Source: Rhodovarius crocodyli (GTDB taxonomy: Bacteria; Pseudomonadota; Alphaproteobacteria; Acetobacterales; Acetobacteraceae). Taken from it: 64,000 bases of DNA. Under the pieces are notes generated by a model. The model searched no databases, was not told where the DNA came from, and was given only the letters and a program-made list of their open reading frames with translations. Numbering within the stretch: position 1 is the stretch's first letter; each line of letters opens with the position of its first letter. Below, piece by piece: positions 25,199 through 33,919 of this stretch. The stretch spans positions 372,001-436,000 of the forward strand of contig NZ_SACL01000003.1 in the NCBI RefSeq assembly GCF_004005855.1. Direction: 5' to 3'. The translations under genes and the position numbers were made by a program.

Positions 25199-25972
25199 AT
25201 GCCTCAAGACGATACCGGCGCGCCGATCGACGCCGCCAGCCTGCTGGCGGCGCAGCCGCGCTATGCGGCGGTGGCGACCGCCCTTGCCTCCGAGATCCTG
25301 GAGGGGCGGCGCCCCGTGGGCACGCTGCTGCCCAGCGAGCAGGAGCTGTGCGCGCAGTTCGGCGTCAGCCGCTCCACCGTGCGCCAGGCGCTGCGGCGGC
25401 TCTCCGACCTGGGGCTGGTGGCCAGCGCCCAGGGGGTGGGCACCCGCGTCATCGCCGACCAGCCGCGCGGCAAATATGTGCTGGCCGTGCGCAGCGCGAC
25501 GGATGTGATGGGCTATGAGGGCCCGGTGCGGCTGGACATCCGGGGGCGCCAGCGCATCGTGGCCGACGCCGCTTTGGCCAACCGGCTGAACTGCCCGGCG
25601 GGCACGGCCTTCATCCATGTGCATGGCGTGCGCCGCGGTGCCGATACCGGAGAGGCGATCTCGGTCTGTGATCTCTATATCGCCTCGGCCTTCACCGAGA
25701 TCGCGATGTCGGACGATCTGGCGGCCACCCCGGCCTATCGGCTGATCGCGCAGCGCCACGGCATTCCGGTGGCCGCCGTGCACCAGGACATGGGCGCCAT
25801 CTCCCTCGACTCGGCCCAGGCCCAGGCGCTGGGTGTCGCGGCCCATGCGCCAGGCCTGTTCATCCGCCGCCAGTTCCTGGCCCAGGGCGGGCAGCTGCTG
25901 GAGGCGACGACGAACATCCACGCCTCCTCCGAGCACTTCATGTATTCGCTGCGTCTGGGCGGGGAAAGCTAG
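25199..25972 (+). CDS. GntR/HutC-family transcriptional regulator with UTRA ligand domain
   Basis: 257 residues from ATG 25199. Residues about 15-85 form the winged helix: YAAVATALASEILEGRRPVG, LPSEQELCAQFGVSRSTVRQ, ALRRLSDLGLVASAQGVGT. The rest is a UTRA (chorismate-lyase fold) effector domain with FIHVHGVRRG, VCDLYIAS and the family end TTNIHASSEHFMYSLRL. It most likely represses itself and the divergent DUF1330-TonB receptor operon via the palindrome at 25164-25184, and releases when a small ligand, perhaps imported by the receptor, binds. Confidence 0.9.
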   Translation: MPQDDTGAPIDAASLLAAQPRYAAVATALASEILEGRRPVGTLLPSEQELCAQFGVSRSTVRQALRRLSDLGLVASAQGVGTRVIADQPRGKYVLAVRSATDVMGYEGPVRLDIRGRQRIVADAALANRLNCPAGTAFIHVHGVRRGADTGEAISVCDLYIASAFTEIAMSDDLAATPAYRLIAQRHGIPVAAVHQDMGAISLDSAQAQALGVAAHAPGLFIRRQFLAQGGQLLEATTNIHASSEHFMYSLRLGGES

Positions 25973-26973
25973 GCCTCATCCAGCGCCAGGGCGGCGAAGC
26001 TGGCCAGCCAGTGCTCGCCCATATAGTCGCCGTCCAGATGCGGCAGGGCGGCGGCCAGGTGGCGGGCGGCCGCCTGTTCCATCAGCGCGCGCCGGGCATC
26101 CTGGGCGGGCAGGGCCCCGGCCAGCCCCCGGAAGCACCAAGCGCGACTCAATGCCAGCCCGTCCAGATGCGCGATCTTGCCGTCGCTGCGGTCGCTCACC
26201 TGGGGCGGGGCGAACAGGTTGGCGGGGCGGGCCTGCGCCAGATGGGGCAGGAAGGCGTCGAACCAGGGCAGGAATTCACGCGAGGGCAGCAGGCGGCGCA
26301 TCGCCTCCGCCTCGATCAGCGCGGATGACAGGAAATCATCGCCGCTGGGCTCGCCCCAGGCGGGGCAGTCGCGGTCGGCGCCGTACCAGCGCCGCGCGGT
26401 GGACCGCAGCAGCGCGAGGAGGGAGGCATCGTCGCTCGCCTCCGCATGGTCGGCGGCCATGCGCAGGCCGAAGGCCGTGTTGAAATGCGTGCCGACCCGC
26501 ACCGGATAGGTCGCGATCGGCAGGAAGTCCCGGAAGCGCCGGGTGAAGGCGCCGGCGAAGGGTGTCAGCGCGACGGACCAGCGGCGGTCGGGCAGGGCGG
26601 CCAGCTCGGTGGCCAGCTTCAGCGCCCAGGCCCAGCCATAGGGCCGCTTGAAGCCGCGGGCCGAGGGGCGCGCCAGATAGGCGCATTCGCCGGCCACTTT
26701 CGCGGGGGTGAACTGCCGGTCGAACAGCGCCGCTATCCGCCCGGAAACCGGCAGGCCCGGATGGCGCCGCAGCACCCGCGCCAGCAGCCAGTGGCTGTGC
26801 AGACAGGAGTGCCAGTCATAGCTGCCGTAGAAGATGGGGTGCAGCTGCCGTGGCGTGCGGGCGTCCTCGTCACGTTCCAGCGTGTGGTCGGGCTTGTTGG
26901 GATATTCGCGCTCGACATGGCCCAGGGCGATGTCCGCGAAGCGCGTGGCGAGGTCGGGTGTGAACTCGGTCAT
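25969..26973 (-). CDS. DUF2891 family protein
   Basis: 334 residues. Family features: HPIFYGSYDWHSCLHSHWLL near the N-terminus, FKRPYGWAWALKLATEL, VGTHFNTAFGLRMAADHA, DFLSSALIEAEAM, LDGLALSRAWC and DGDYMGEHWLASFAALAL at the end. The helical repeats and conserved His/Trp/Asp residues suggest an alpha/alpha-barrel enzyme, but no activity is established for the family. No signal peptide. It converges on the GntR gene with a 4-base overlap of the two ends. Confidence 0.88.
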   Translation of the reverse strand: MTEFTPDLATRFADIALGHVEREYPNKPDHTLERDEDARTPRQLHPIFYGSYDWHSCLHSHWLLARVLRRHPGLPVSGRIAALFDRQFTPAKVAGECAYLARPSARGFKRPYGWAWALKLATELAALPDRRWSVALTPFAGAFTRRFRDFLPIATYPVRVGTHFNTAFGLRMAADHAEASDDASLLALLRSTARRWYGADRDCPAWGEPSGDDFLSSALIEAEAMRRLLPSREFLPWFDAFLPHLAQARPANLFAPPQVSDRSDGKIAHLDGLALSRAWCFRGLAGALPAQDARRALMEQAAARHLAAALPHLDGDYMGEHWLASFAALALDEA

Positions 26974-27046
26974 GCCGCATCATGGGCTCATCGGGGCGAT
27001 CAGACCATGCCGGGGCGGTTTGCACAGTAATTGGACAGCGCGCCGG

Positions 27047-27092
27047 TATACTTGGCTTAAGTGCCTGAAAGTGAGTGCAAATGCCTGCATTT
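27047..27092 (+). promoter_or_regulatory. Candidate promoter and operator for the ABC importer operon
   Basis: A good -10 box, TATACT (27047-27052), lies in the 246-base gap before the solute-binding protein gene; the -35 is weak (TTGCAC at 27020 is 21 bases away). About 25 bases downstream, AAATGC-CT-GCATTT (27079-27092) is a perfect palindrome placed where a repressor could block elongation or initiation. Confidence 0.4.
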
Positions 27093-27219
27093 TGACCTTG
27101 CTGCGGCTTTCCCGCCCCGCCTAGCCTTGCCGTAACGCACCGCAACATGGGGCGGTGGGGATGCTGATCACGAGTTCACGTTTGCCGGCGGCCCTCGCGC
27201 CGACCGCACGGGAGATGAC

Positions 27220-28812
27220 ATGACGACGAGACGCCTTGCCACCCTGGCCGCGGGCTTCGCCCTGCTCGCCACCCTCGCCGCCCCGCCCGCCCGGGCGCAG
27301 GAAACCGTGCTGCGCGTCGCCATGACCGCCGGCGACATCCCGCTGACCGCCGGCATCCCCGACCAGGGCTTCGAGGGCTGGCGCTTCGTCGGCTACAATC
27401 TGTACGACGCGCTGGTTTCCTGGGATCTGTCGCGCGGCGACGTCGCGGCCGACATCAAGCCCGGCCTGGCCGAGCGTTGGGAGATCGACCCCAACAACAA
27501 CCGCCGCTGGCTGTTCCATATCCGCCGCGGCGTGAAGTTCCATGATGGCTCGCCGCTGACCGCCGCCGACATCGTGTGGAACTTCCACCGCTTCACGCTG
27601 GAAAGCGCGCCGCAGTTCAACGCCCGCCAGTTCGCCTTCGCCCGCGCCTATCTGGGCAATTACGAGAGCATCGAGCAGGTCGACGAATTCACGGTGGCCA
27701 TCACCACCAAGCAGCCGGACAGCCTGCTGCCCTACAACATGTCGTTCCTGATGATGGTCAGCCCCCGCCGTTCGGCCGAGGTGAACAACGACGCCGACGC
27801 CTTCGCCCGCAACCCGTCCGGCACCGGCCCCTATCGCTTCTCCCGCATGGTGCCCGGTGAGCGCCTGGAGCTGGTGCGCAACGCCGAATACTGGGACGAG
27901 GCCCGCCGCCCGCGTCACGACCGCCTGGTGCTGCTGCCGATGCCCGAGGCATCGACCCGCACCGCCGCCCTGCTCTCGGGCCAGGTGGACTGGATCGAGG
28001 CGCCGGCCCCGGACGCGATCCCCCGCCTGCGTTCGTCGCGCATGCAGATCGTGACCGCGCCCTACCCGCATAACTGGTCCTATCAGCTGAACTTCGTGGA
28101 CGGGCCCTTCAGCGACGTGCGTGTCCGCCGCGCCGCCAACCACGCGCTGAACCGCGCCGATTTCCGCGAGCTGCTGGGCGGTGTCGCCATCGAGAGCTTC
28201 GCGACCCTGCCGCCCTCCACCCCCTATTACGGCAACCCGGTCCGCTACGAGTACGACCCGGCCCGCGCCCGCGCACTGCTGCGCGAAGCCGGCTGCCTGC
28301 CCTGCCGCGTGACGCTGGCCATCTCCACCTCGGGCTCCGGCCAGATGCAGCCGCTGCCGATGAATGAGCTGGTGAAGGCGCAGATGGAGGCCGCCGGCTT
28401 CCAGGTCACGCTGCAGACCATGGACTGGAACGCGCTGCTGCAGATGGGCCGCGAGGGGCGTGAGCGCCACCAGGGCGTGAACGGCATCAACATCAGCCGA
28501 TCCCTGCAGGACCCGTTCAACGGCATGTTCCGCTTCGTGTGGTCGCGCCAGGCGGCACCCGCCGGTTCCAACTGGGGCCACTATCGCAGCCCGGAGATGG
28601 ACGCGCTGATCGACCGCGCGCTCTCCACCTTCGACCCGGCCGCCCGCCTCGCGATCCTGCGCCAGGTGCATGAGAAGATGAGCGAGGACGCCGTGATGCT
28701 GTGGGTGGTGCATGACCTGAACCCGCGCGCCATGTCGCCCCGCGTCCGTGGCTTCGTGCAGGCGCAGAGCTGGTTCCAGGACCTGACGCCCATCACGATC
28801 GCGCCCCGCTGA
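27220..28812 (+). CDS. ABC transporter substrate-binding protein, family 5, of a complete importer
   Basis: 530 residues, ATG 27220 with GGAG upstream, and a signal peptide ending PARAQ. Family 5 motifs: LRVAMTAGDIP, FHIRRGVKFHDGSPLTAADIV, PSGTGPYRFSRMVPGE and MQPLPMNELVK. First gene of an operon that continues with two permeases and two ATPases. Strong paralogue of the orphan at 15804; both end in the same AQSW[FY]QDLTPIT block. The bound compound is unknown; gene context suggests a nitrogen-containing small molecule rather than peptides. Confidence 0.93.
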   Translation: MTTRRLATLAAGFALLATLAAPPARAQETVLRVAMTAGDIPLTAGIPDQGFEGWRFVGYNLYDALVSWDLSRGDVAADIKPGLAERWEIDPNNNRRWLFHIRRGVKFHDGSPLTAADIVWNFHRFTLESAPQFNARQFAFARAYLGNYESIEQVDEFTVAITTKQPDSLLPYNMSFLMMVSPRRSAEVNNDADAFARNPSGTGPYRFSRMVPGERLELVRNAEYWDEARRPRHDRLVLLPMPEASTRTAALLSGQVDWIEAPAPDAIPRLRSSRMQIVTAPYPHNWSYQLNFVDGPFSDVRVRRAANHALNRADFRELLGGVAIESFATLPPSTPYYGNPVRYEYDPARARALLREAGCLPCRVTLAISTSGSGQMQPLPMNELVKAQMEAAGFQVTLQTMDWNALLQMGREGRERHQGVNGINISRSLQDPFNGMFRFVWSRQAAPAGSNWGHYRSPEMDALIDRALSTFDPAARLAILRQVHEKMSEDAVMLWVVHDLNPRAMSPRVRGFVQAQSWFQDLTPITIAPR

Positions 28813-28822
28813 GGCAACGCCC

Positions 28823-29770
28823 ATGTTCGGCTACGTCATCCGCCGCCTGATCGCCGCCATCCCCATCGCGCTGGGGGTTTCCATGGTGTGCTTCGCCCTG
28901 GTGTTCCTCGCACCGGGCGACCCCGTGCAGACCCTGCTGCCGCCCGATGCGGATGCCGAGACCGTGGCGCGCCTGAAGGCGCTCTACGGCCTCGACCGGC
29001 CGATCGTCGTTCAGTATTTCGACTGGCTGTGGCGCGTGGCCGGGGGCGATTTCGGCCGCTCCATCGCGAATGGGCGGCCCGTTATCGAGGAAATCCAGCG
29101 CTCGCTGGGCAACACGGTGCTGCTGGCCGGGCTTTCCGTGCTCATCGCCTTCAGCATCGCCTTCGTCCTGGGGGTGATCGCCGGGCGCAAGTCCGGCACC
29201 TGGCTCGACCGTCTCGTGACCGGGGTCGCCGTGCTCGGCGTCTCCATCCCCAACTACTGGCTGGCGATCGTGCTGGTCATCATCTTCTCGGTCGAGATGA
29301 TGATCCTGCCTTCCTCGGGCACGGCGGGCGATACCTTCGACCCCACCAGCTGGGACCATATCCGCTACCTGATCCTGCCGGTCATCACGCTGTCCATGAT
29401 CCCGGTCGGCATCATCGCGCGCACCACGCGCTCGGCCGTTTCCGAGGTGATGAACCAGGAGTTCGTGGTCACGCTGCGCGCCAACGGCCTGCCGGAATGG
29501 CGGGTGCTGAAGCACGCGATCAAGAACGCGCTGCCGCCGGTCCTCGCGGTGATGGGCCTGCAGTTCGGCACGCTGATGGGCGGCTCGATCCTGGTCGAGA
29601 CGGTCTATGCCTGGCCCGGCAGCGGATACCTGCTCAGCAAGGCGATCCTGACCCGCGACGTGCCGGTGCTGCAGGGCACGATCCTCGTGCTCGCGATGAT
29701 CTTCGTGGTGACCAACCTCGCCGTGGACCTGTTCCAGTCCACGCTCGACCCGCGCATCCGTCGCGGCTGA
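28823..29770 (+). CDS. ABC transporter permease, DppB type
   Basis: 315 residues, six predicted membrane segments starting with FGYVIRRLIAAIPIALGVSM. The cytosolic EAA loop that docks the ATPase reads VTLRANGLPEWRVLKHAIKN, and the C-terminal LDPRIRRG is typical of the DppB/OppB family. Starts 10 bases after the solute-binding protein gene with GAGG upstream. Forms the inner-membrane channel with the DppC-type permease that follows. Confidence 0.93.
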   Translation: MFGYVIRRLIAAIPIALGVSMVCFALVFLAPGDPVQTLLPPDADAETVARLKALYGLDRPIVVQYFDWLWRVAGGDFGRSIANGRPVIEEIQRSLGNTVLLAGLSVLIAFSIAFVLGVIAGRKSGTWLDRLVTGVAVLGVSIPNYWLAIVLVIIFSVEMMILPSSGTAGDTFDPTSWDHIRYLILPVITLSMIPVGIIARTTRSAVSEVMNQEFVVTLRANGLPEWRVLKHAIKNALPPVLAVMGLQFGTLMGGSILVETVYAWPGSGYLLSKAILTRDVPVLQGTILVLAMIFVVTNLAVDLFQSTLDPRIRRG

Positions 29771-29780
29771 AAGGGGCAGC

Positions 29781-30680
29781 ATGTCTTCCGCTGTGAGCGC
29801 CACCCCCACCGACCCCACCGAGATGGCGCTGCCCAGGCAGCGCGGCTATTGGGGCACGGTCGGCTACCGGCTGCGCTACGACTACATCACGCTGTTCTTC
29901 CTGGCGGTGCTGGTGCTGATCATCCTGTCCGCGGTGTTCGCGCCGTGGCTCGCACCCTTCGACCCCTATCGCGAGAGCATCATCCGCCGGCTGAAGCCGC
30001 TGGGCTATATGGACCAGTACTGGCTGGGCACGGATGAGCTGGGCCGCGACATGCTCTCGCGCCTGCTCTATGGCGGGCGCATCACCCTGACCATGGGCAT
30101 CGTGCCCGTCATCATCGCGACCCTGGTGGGCGGGATGCTCGGCATCGTCGCGGGCTTCGCCGGCGGCGTGGTGAACATGGTCATCATGCGCGTGATGGAC
30201 GTGTTCTACGCCTTCCCCTCCGTCCTACTGGCGGTCGCCATCTCGGGCGCGATGGGCGGCGGTGCCGTGAACGGCATGATCGCGCTCTCCCTCGTGTTCA
30301 TCCCGCCGCTGTGCCGCGTGGCCGAAACCGCCACGACCCAGGTGCGCAACCTGGACTTCGTGGACGCCGCCCGCGCCACCGGCGCACCCCTGCGCAAGGT
30401 GCTGTGGCACCATGTCATCGGCAATGTGCTGGGGCCGATCCTGATCTATGCCTCCAGCCTGGTGTCGGTGGCGATCATCCTGGCCTCGGGCCTGTCCTTC
30501 CTGGGCCTCGGCGTGAAGCCACCCGACCCGGACTGGGGCCTGATGCTGAACGCGCTGCGCCAGTCCATCTACGTCTCACCCCTGGTCTGCGCGATGCCCG
30601 GCATCGCCATCCTGATCACCTCGATCAGCATGAACCTGGTCAGCGACGGCCTACGCGCCGCCATGGATGTCAGGGCGTGA
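29781..30680 (+). CDS. ABC transporter permease, DppC type
   Basis: 299 residues. It has a cytosolic N-terminal stretch before the first membrane segment, the family segment LGTDELGRDMLSRLLYG near residue 76, and the EAA loop FVDAARATGAPLRKVLWHHV. The end is LVSDGLRAAMDVRA. ATG 29781 has AAGGGG upstream and follows the DppB gene by 10 bases. The next gene is 309 bases away across a hairpin array, unusual within a dpp-type operon. Confidence 0.93.
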   Translation: MSSAVSATPTDPTEMALPRQRGYWGTVGYRLRYDYITLFFLAVLVLIILSAVFAPWLAPFDPYRESIIRRLKPLGYMDQYWLGTDELGRDMLSRLLYGGRITLTMGIVPVIIATLVGGMLGIVAGFAGGVVNMVIMRVMDVFYAFPSVLLAVAISGAMGGGAVNGMIALSLVFIPPLCRVAETATTQVRNLDFVDAARATGAPLRKVLWHHVIGNVLGPILIYASSLVSVAIILASGLSFLGLGVKPPDPDWGLMLNALRQSIYVSPLVCAMPGIAILITSISMNLVSDGLRAAMDVRA

Positions 30681-30697
30681 GAGAGGGTAGGGCGCAG

Positions 30698-30950
30698 CGG
30701 GGGTTTCACCCCCGGACCCCCACCAAGGGCTCTGCCCTTGGAACCCGCCAAGGGCCGAAGGGCCCTTGTATCCCGGGAGCCGAAAGGTTGCGGAGGGGGC
30801 GGCAAGCGGCCGCTGATCCGGCGCGCCTTCGGTGCCCCCTCCGCAACCTTTCGGACAACTCAAGGGGGTCCAGGGGCCACAGGCTCCTGGCGGGGGTGCC
30901 GGGGGCAGAGCCCCTGGCTGGGGGTTCGGGGGCGAAGCCCCTGATCCGCC
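30698..30950. repeat. Array of consecutive GC-rich hairpins inside the ABC operon
   Basis: The 309-base gap between permease and ATPase genes has no supported ORF but at least six inverted repeats in a row: 30698-30714 (CGGGGG/CCCCCG), 30723-30741 (CCAAGGGC/GCCCTTGG), 30749-30768 (CAAGGGCC/GGCCCTTG), the long repeat at 30780-30854, and two GGGGC/GCCCC hairpins at about 30901-30918 and 30927-30941. No U-runs. These could end or attenuate transcription and separate permease from ATPase expression, or be accumulated mobile palindromic units. Confidence 0.75.
30780..30854. repeat. 21-base perfect inverted repeat, MITE/REP-like unit
   Basis: Arms 30780-30800 and 30834-30854 are perfectly complementary over 21 bases (left arm begins CCGAAAGGTTGCGG), enclosing 33 bases that themselves contain the palindrome GCGGCCGC. 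It is the longest perfect inverted repeat seen in the window. The 75-base unit could be a non-autonomous palindromic element; no target-site duplication could be confirmed by eye. Confidence 0.7.
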
Positions 30951-30989
30951 CTACCCACCGTCGTGCCCCCACCCAGACGGAGCAGGCCC

Positions 30990-32063
30990 ATGGCCATGAC
31001 TGATTTCGCGGTGGCTGTGGACGACGCGCGCGATCGCGGCGGCCCGGCGCAGCCGTTGCTGACCGTGAACGGGCTGAAGAAGCACTTCCCGATCAAGGGC
31101 GGCATATTGGGCCGCACCGTGGCGCATGTGCGCGCGGTGGACGGCATTTCCTTCACTGTGCGCAAGGGCGAGACCCTGGGGATCGTGGGTGAATCGGGCT
31201 GCGGCAAATCCACTGTCGCCAGGCTGCTGATGCGCCTGATCCGCCCTGATTCCGGCGAGCAGATCTTCGATGGCGACCCGGTGGGCGCGCCCCGCGGCAT
31301 CACGGTGGCGGAGATGCGCCGCCAGGTGCAGATGGTGTTCCAGGACAGCTCATCCTCGCTGAATCCGCGCATGCCGGTGCAGAACTCCATTGCCTTCGGT
31401 CCGATGGCCTTCGGCGAGAAGCAGGCCGATGCGATCGCGATGGCGCGGGAACTGCTGGTGAAGGTGGGGCTCAACCCCGCTTTGTTCGGCGGGCGCTACC
31501 CGCATGAACTGTCGGGCGGGCAGAAGCAGCGCATCAACATCGCCCGCGCGCTGGCCATGAAGCCGCGCATGGTGATCCTGGACGAAGCGGTCTCCGCGCT
31601 CGACAAATCGGTCGAGGCGCAGGTGCTGAACCTGCTGCAGACGCTGAAGCGCGACCTGAACCTGACCTACATCTTCATCAGCCACGACCTGGGCGTGGTG
31701 CGCTGGATCAGTGACCGCGTGATGGTGATGTATCTGGGCGAGGTGGTGGAGATCGGCCCGGCCGATGAGATCTACCGCAACCCCAAGCACCCCTACACGC
31801 GGGCCCTGCTGGACAGCAAGCCGGCCATGGACCCCGACCATAGGCGTGAGGAAGCGCCCGTGAGCGGCGACCCGCCGAACCCCATCAACCCGCCCAGCGG
31901 CTGCCGTTTCCACACCCGCTGCCCGTTTGCCGAGGCGGTCTGCTCGGCGAAATCCCCCGCGATCGGGATGGTGGAGCCGCATATGCATGTCGCGGCCTGC
32001 CACATGCAGGATCTGTCTTCCGGCCACACCAAGGCGGGCATGGTCCTGGAGGGAACGCATTGA
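30990..32063 (+). CDS. Dipeptide-type ABC transporter ATPase (DppF-like)
   Basis: 357 residues. ATG 30990 with GGAG 8-11 bases before it is used; ATG 30996 also fits. Walker [11 protein letters not shown]-loop [14 protein letters not shown], signature [16 protein letters not shown], Walker [13 protein letters not shown] and the H-loop ISHDLGVV are all present, followed by the oligopeptide-transporter C-terminal region with RCPFAEAVC. Its stop overlaps the TTG start of the next ATPase gene. Confidence 0.93.
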   Translation: MAMTDFAVAVDDARDRGGPAQPLLTVNGLKKHFPIKGGILGRTVAHVRAVDGISFTVRKGETLGIVGESGCGKSTVARLLMRLIRPDSGEQIFDGDPVGAPRGITVAEMRRQVQMVFQDSSSSLNPRMPVQNSIAFGPMAFGEKQADAIAMARELLVKVGLNPALFGGRYPHELSGGQKQRINIARALAMKPRMVILDEAVSALDKSVEAQVLNLLQTLKRDLNLTYIFISHDLGVVRWISDRVMVMYLGEVVEIGPADEIYRNPKHPYTRALLDSKPAMDPDHRREEAPVSGDPPNPINPPSGCRFHTRCPFAEAVCSAKSPAIGMVEPHMHVAACHMQDLSSGHTKAGMVLEGTH

Positions 32064-33040
32064 GCACCAACCTCGTCGAGGTCGAGGACCTCTCGGTCAA
32101 TTTCGTCACGCGTGAGAGCAATGTGCGCGCGGTGAACGGCGTTAGCTTCACCATGGCCCCGGGTGAGGTCATGTGCATGCTGGGCGAAAGCGGTTCCGGC
32201 AAATCCGTGACCATGCGCGCGCTGATGCGGCTGCTGCCGCCCAAGCGCAGCGTCATCACGGGCAAGATCCGCGTGGCGGGCCAGGATGTGCTGGCCATGG
32301 ATGAGAAGGCCCTGCGCCGGATGCGCGGCTCCACCGTCTCCATGATCTTCCAGGAGCCGATGACCGCCTTCGATCCCGTCGCGCGCGTGGGTGACCAGAT
32401 CGCGGAGGTGGTGGCGCTGCATCGCGGCGTTTCCCACAAGGAGGGGCGGCAGCGCGCGCTGGACCTGTTCGACCTGGTGCGCATCCCCTCTGCCCAGCGG
32501 CGGCTCGATGCCTATCCGCATGAGCTGTCGGGCGGCCTGCGCCAGCGCGCGATGATCGCGCTGGCGCTGTCCTGCGAGCCCAAGCTGCTGCTGGCCGACG
32601 AGCCGACCACCGCGCTCGATGCCACGGTGCAGATCCAGGTGCTGATCCTGCTGCGGCGGTTGCAGCAGGAGCTCGGCATGTCCGTCATCTTCGTCACCCA
32701 TGACCTGGGCGTGGCGGCCGAGATCGCGGACCGGGTGGCCGTGATGTATGCCGGCCGGGTGGTGGAGACGGGCACGGTGCGCGACGTGCTGCGCAACCCG
32801 CAGCATCCCTATACGGCGGGGCTTCTGGCCTCCACCGTGCATGACCAGCCGCGCGACCAGGAGCTGAAGACCATCCCCGGCGCGCCGCCGGACATGCGCC
32901 GCCTGCCGCCCGGCTGCAGCTTCGCGCCGCGCTGCCCGAAGATGATCGCGGAATGCAATGCCGGCAGCCCGCCGCCGGTCAGCCCCGCGCCGGGGCGCAT
33001 CGTGCGCTGCATCCGCACCGACGCGCCGGCCTTCGCGTGA
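32060..33040 (+). CDS. Dipeptide-type ABC transporter ATPase (DppD-like)
   Basis: 326 residues. The start is a TTG at 32060 overlapping the preceding TGA, with GGAGGGA about 6 bases before it. Walker [11 protein letters not shown]-loop [16 protein letters not shown], signature [16 protein letters not shown], Walker [14 protein letters not shown]-loop [15 protein letters not shown] and the Cys-containing C-terminal [12 protein letters not shown] are present. It pairs with the upstream ATPase as a heterodimer. Overlaps the isochorismatase-type gene by one base (TGATG). Confidence 0.93.
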   Translation: MSTNLVEVEDLSVNFVTRESNVRAVNGVSFTMAPGEVMCMLGESGSGKSVTMRALMRLLPPKRSVITGKIRVAGQDVLAMDEKALRRMRGSTVSMIFQEPMTAFDPVARVGDQIAEVVALHRGVSHKEGRQRALDLFDLVRIPSAQRRLDAYPHELSGGLRQRAMIALALSCEPKLLLADEPTTALDATVQIQVLILLRRLQQELGMSVIFVTHDLGVAAEIADRVAVMYAGRVVETGTVRDVLRNPQHPYTAGLLASTVHDQPRDQELKTIPGAPPDMRRLPPGCSFAPRCPKMIAECNAGSPPPVSPAPGRIVRCIRTDAPAFA

Positions 33041-33744
33041 TGCGGCACGTCATCGACATCCCACCCGAGATCGTCGCCCGTGTGGTGAAGCGCTGCGGCA
33101 CGCCGCATCCCTTCGCGACACTGGACCCCGCGCGCACCGCGCTGCTGGTGGTGGACATGCAGTATGGCTACATAAGCCTGGAGGTCGGCCATTCCTGCGT
33201 GCCGACCGCCGCCGGCATCGTGCCTGCCATCAACAGCCTGGCCGCCACCCTGCGCGATGCGGGGGGCATGGTGTGCTGGATCCAGAACGCCTCGGATGAG
33301 AAATCCCGCATCGAATGGTCGGTGCTGGAGGAACAGGCGAGCCCCGAGCGACGCGCGGCGCGCATCCGCTCCATCTCGCCCGGCACGCCGGGGCATGCCT
33401 TCTGGGACGGGCTCGACATCCGCGAGGGTGACGAGATCGTGCCGAAGTTCCGCTATTCCTGCTTCATCCGCGGCGCGTCGGACCTTGAGGACCGGCTGCG
33501 CGCGCGGGGCATCGACACGGTGCTGGTGACGGGCACGCTGACCAATGTGTGCTGCGAGAGCACGGCGCGCGACGCGATGATGCTGAACTTCCGCACCATC
33601 ATGGTCAGCGATGCGAACGCCGCGATGACGGACGCCGAGCACAATGCGTCGCTGATCAACTTCTACCTGTCCTTCGGGGATGTGCAGTCGACGGCGGAGG
33701 TCGAGGCGGCGCTGAAGGCAGGGAAGGCGGCGCGGGCGGCTTAG
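33040..33744 (+). CDS. Isochorismatase-family cysteine amidohydrolase
   Basis: 234 residues. The catalytic triad is visible: Asp39 in LLVVDMQYGY, Lys136 in IVPKFRYSCF and Cys171 in TGTLTNVCCEST, with the usual cis-peptide region before the Cys. Members hydrolyse C-N bonds of N-carbamoyl or ureido compounds, nicotinamide, or ether bonds of isochorismate; RutB (ureidoacrylate amidohydrolase) belongs here. Co-translated with the ABC importer (TGATG overlap), so the imported compound or a product of it is the likely substrate. ATG 33040 is chosen over in-frame starts inside the ATPase gene. Confidence 0.9.
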   Translation: MRHVIDIPPEIVARVVKRCGTPHPFATLDPARTALLVVDMQYGYISLEVGHSCVPTAAGIVPAINSLAATLRDAGGMVCWIQNASDEKSRIEWSVLEEQASPERRAARIRSISPGTPGHAFWDGLDIREGDEIVPKFRYSCFIRGASDLEDRLRARGIDTVLVTGTLTNVCCESTARDAMMLNFRTIMVSDANAAMTDAEHNASLINFYLSFGDVQSTAEVEAALKAGKAARAA

Positions 33745-33795
33745 GCCGGGGCTTTGCCCCGGACCCCTTGAGAGCTCATTTTACCATCATGAAAA

Positions 33796-33917
33796 TGGCG
33801 CCCCACCTGCGAAGGTAGGGCGCCAAACGATTATCAGGTCCAGGAGATATTATCTCCTGGCGGGGTCGTCAGGGGCAGCGCCCCTGACCGGGGGTCTCCG
33901 GGGGCAAAGCCCCCGGT
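33796..33917. repeat. Cluster of four palindromes between convergent operons
   Basis: Between the stops at 33744 and 33920 are: TGGCGCCC/GGGCGCCA (33796-33825), CCAGGAGATA-T-TATCTCCTGG (33840-33860), TCAGGGGC/GCCCCTGA (33869-33887) and CCGGGGGC-AAA-GCCCCCGG (33899-33917). With the array at 30698 it brackets the ATPase-ATPase-isochorismatase segment. Some may serve as terminators for the convergent operons; there is no long U-run. Confidence 0.7.
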
Positions 33918-33919
33918 CT

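Noticed and set aside
24500-25972. GntR gene as a 490-residue fusion beginning inside the TonB receptor gene
   Set aside because: The first 230 residues are an arginine/serine-rich shadow of the minus-strand genes, and the operator palindrome at 25164 plus ATG 25199 give a normal 257-residue regulator.
30681-30989. Short ORFs within the ABC operon gap
   Set aside because: All overlap the inverted-repeat array and encode Pro/Gly/Arg-rich peptides from hairpin arms; none has a ribosome-binding site or a family match.
33745-33919. CRISPR-like or transposon-end interpretation of the palindrome cluster
   Set aside because: No direct repeats with unique spacers, no transposase and no visible target duplication.
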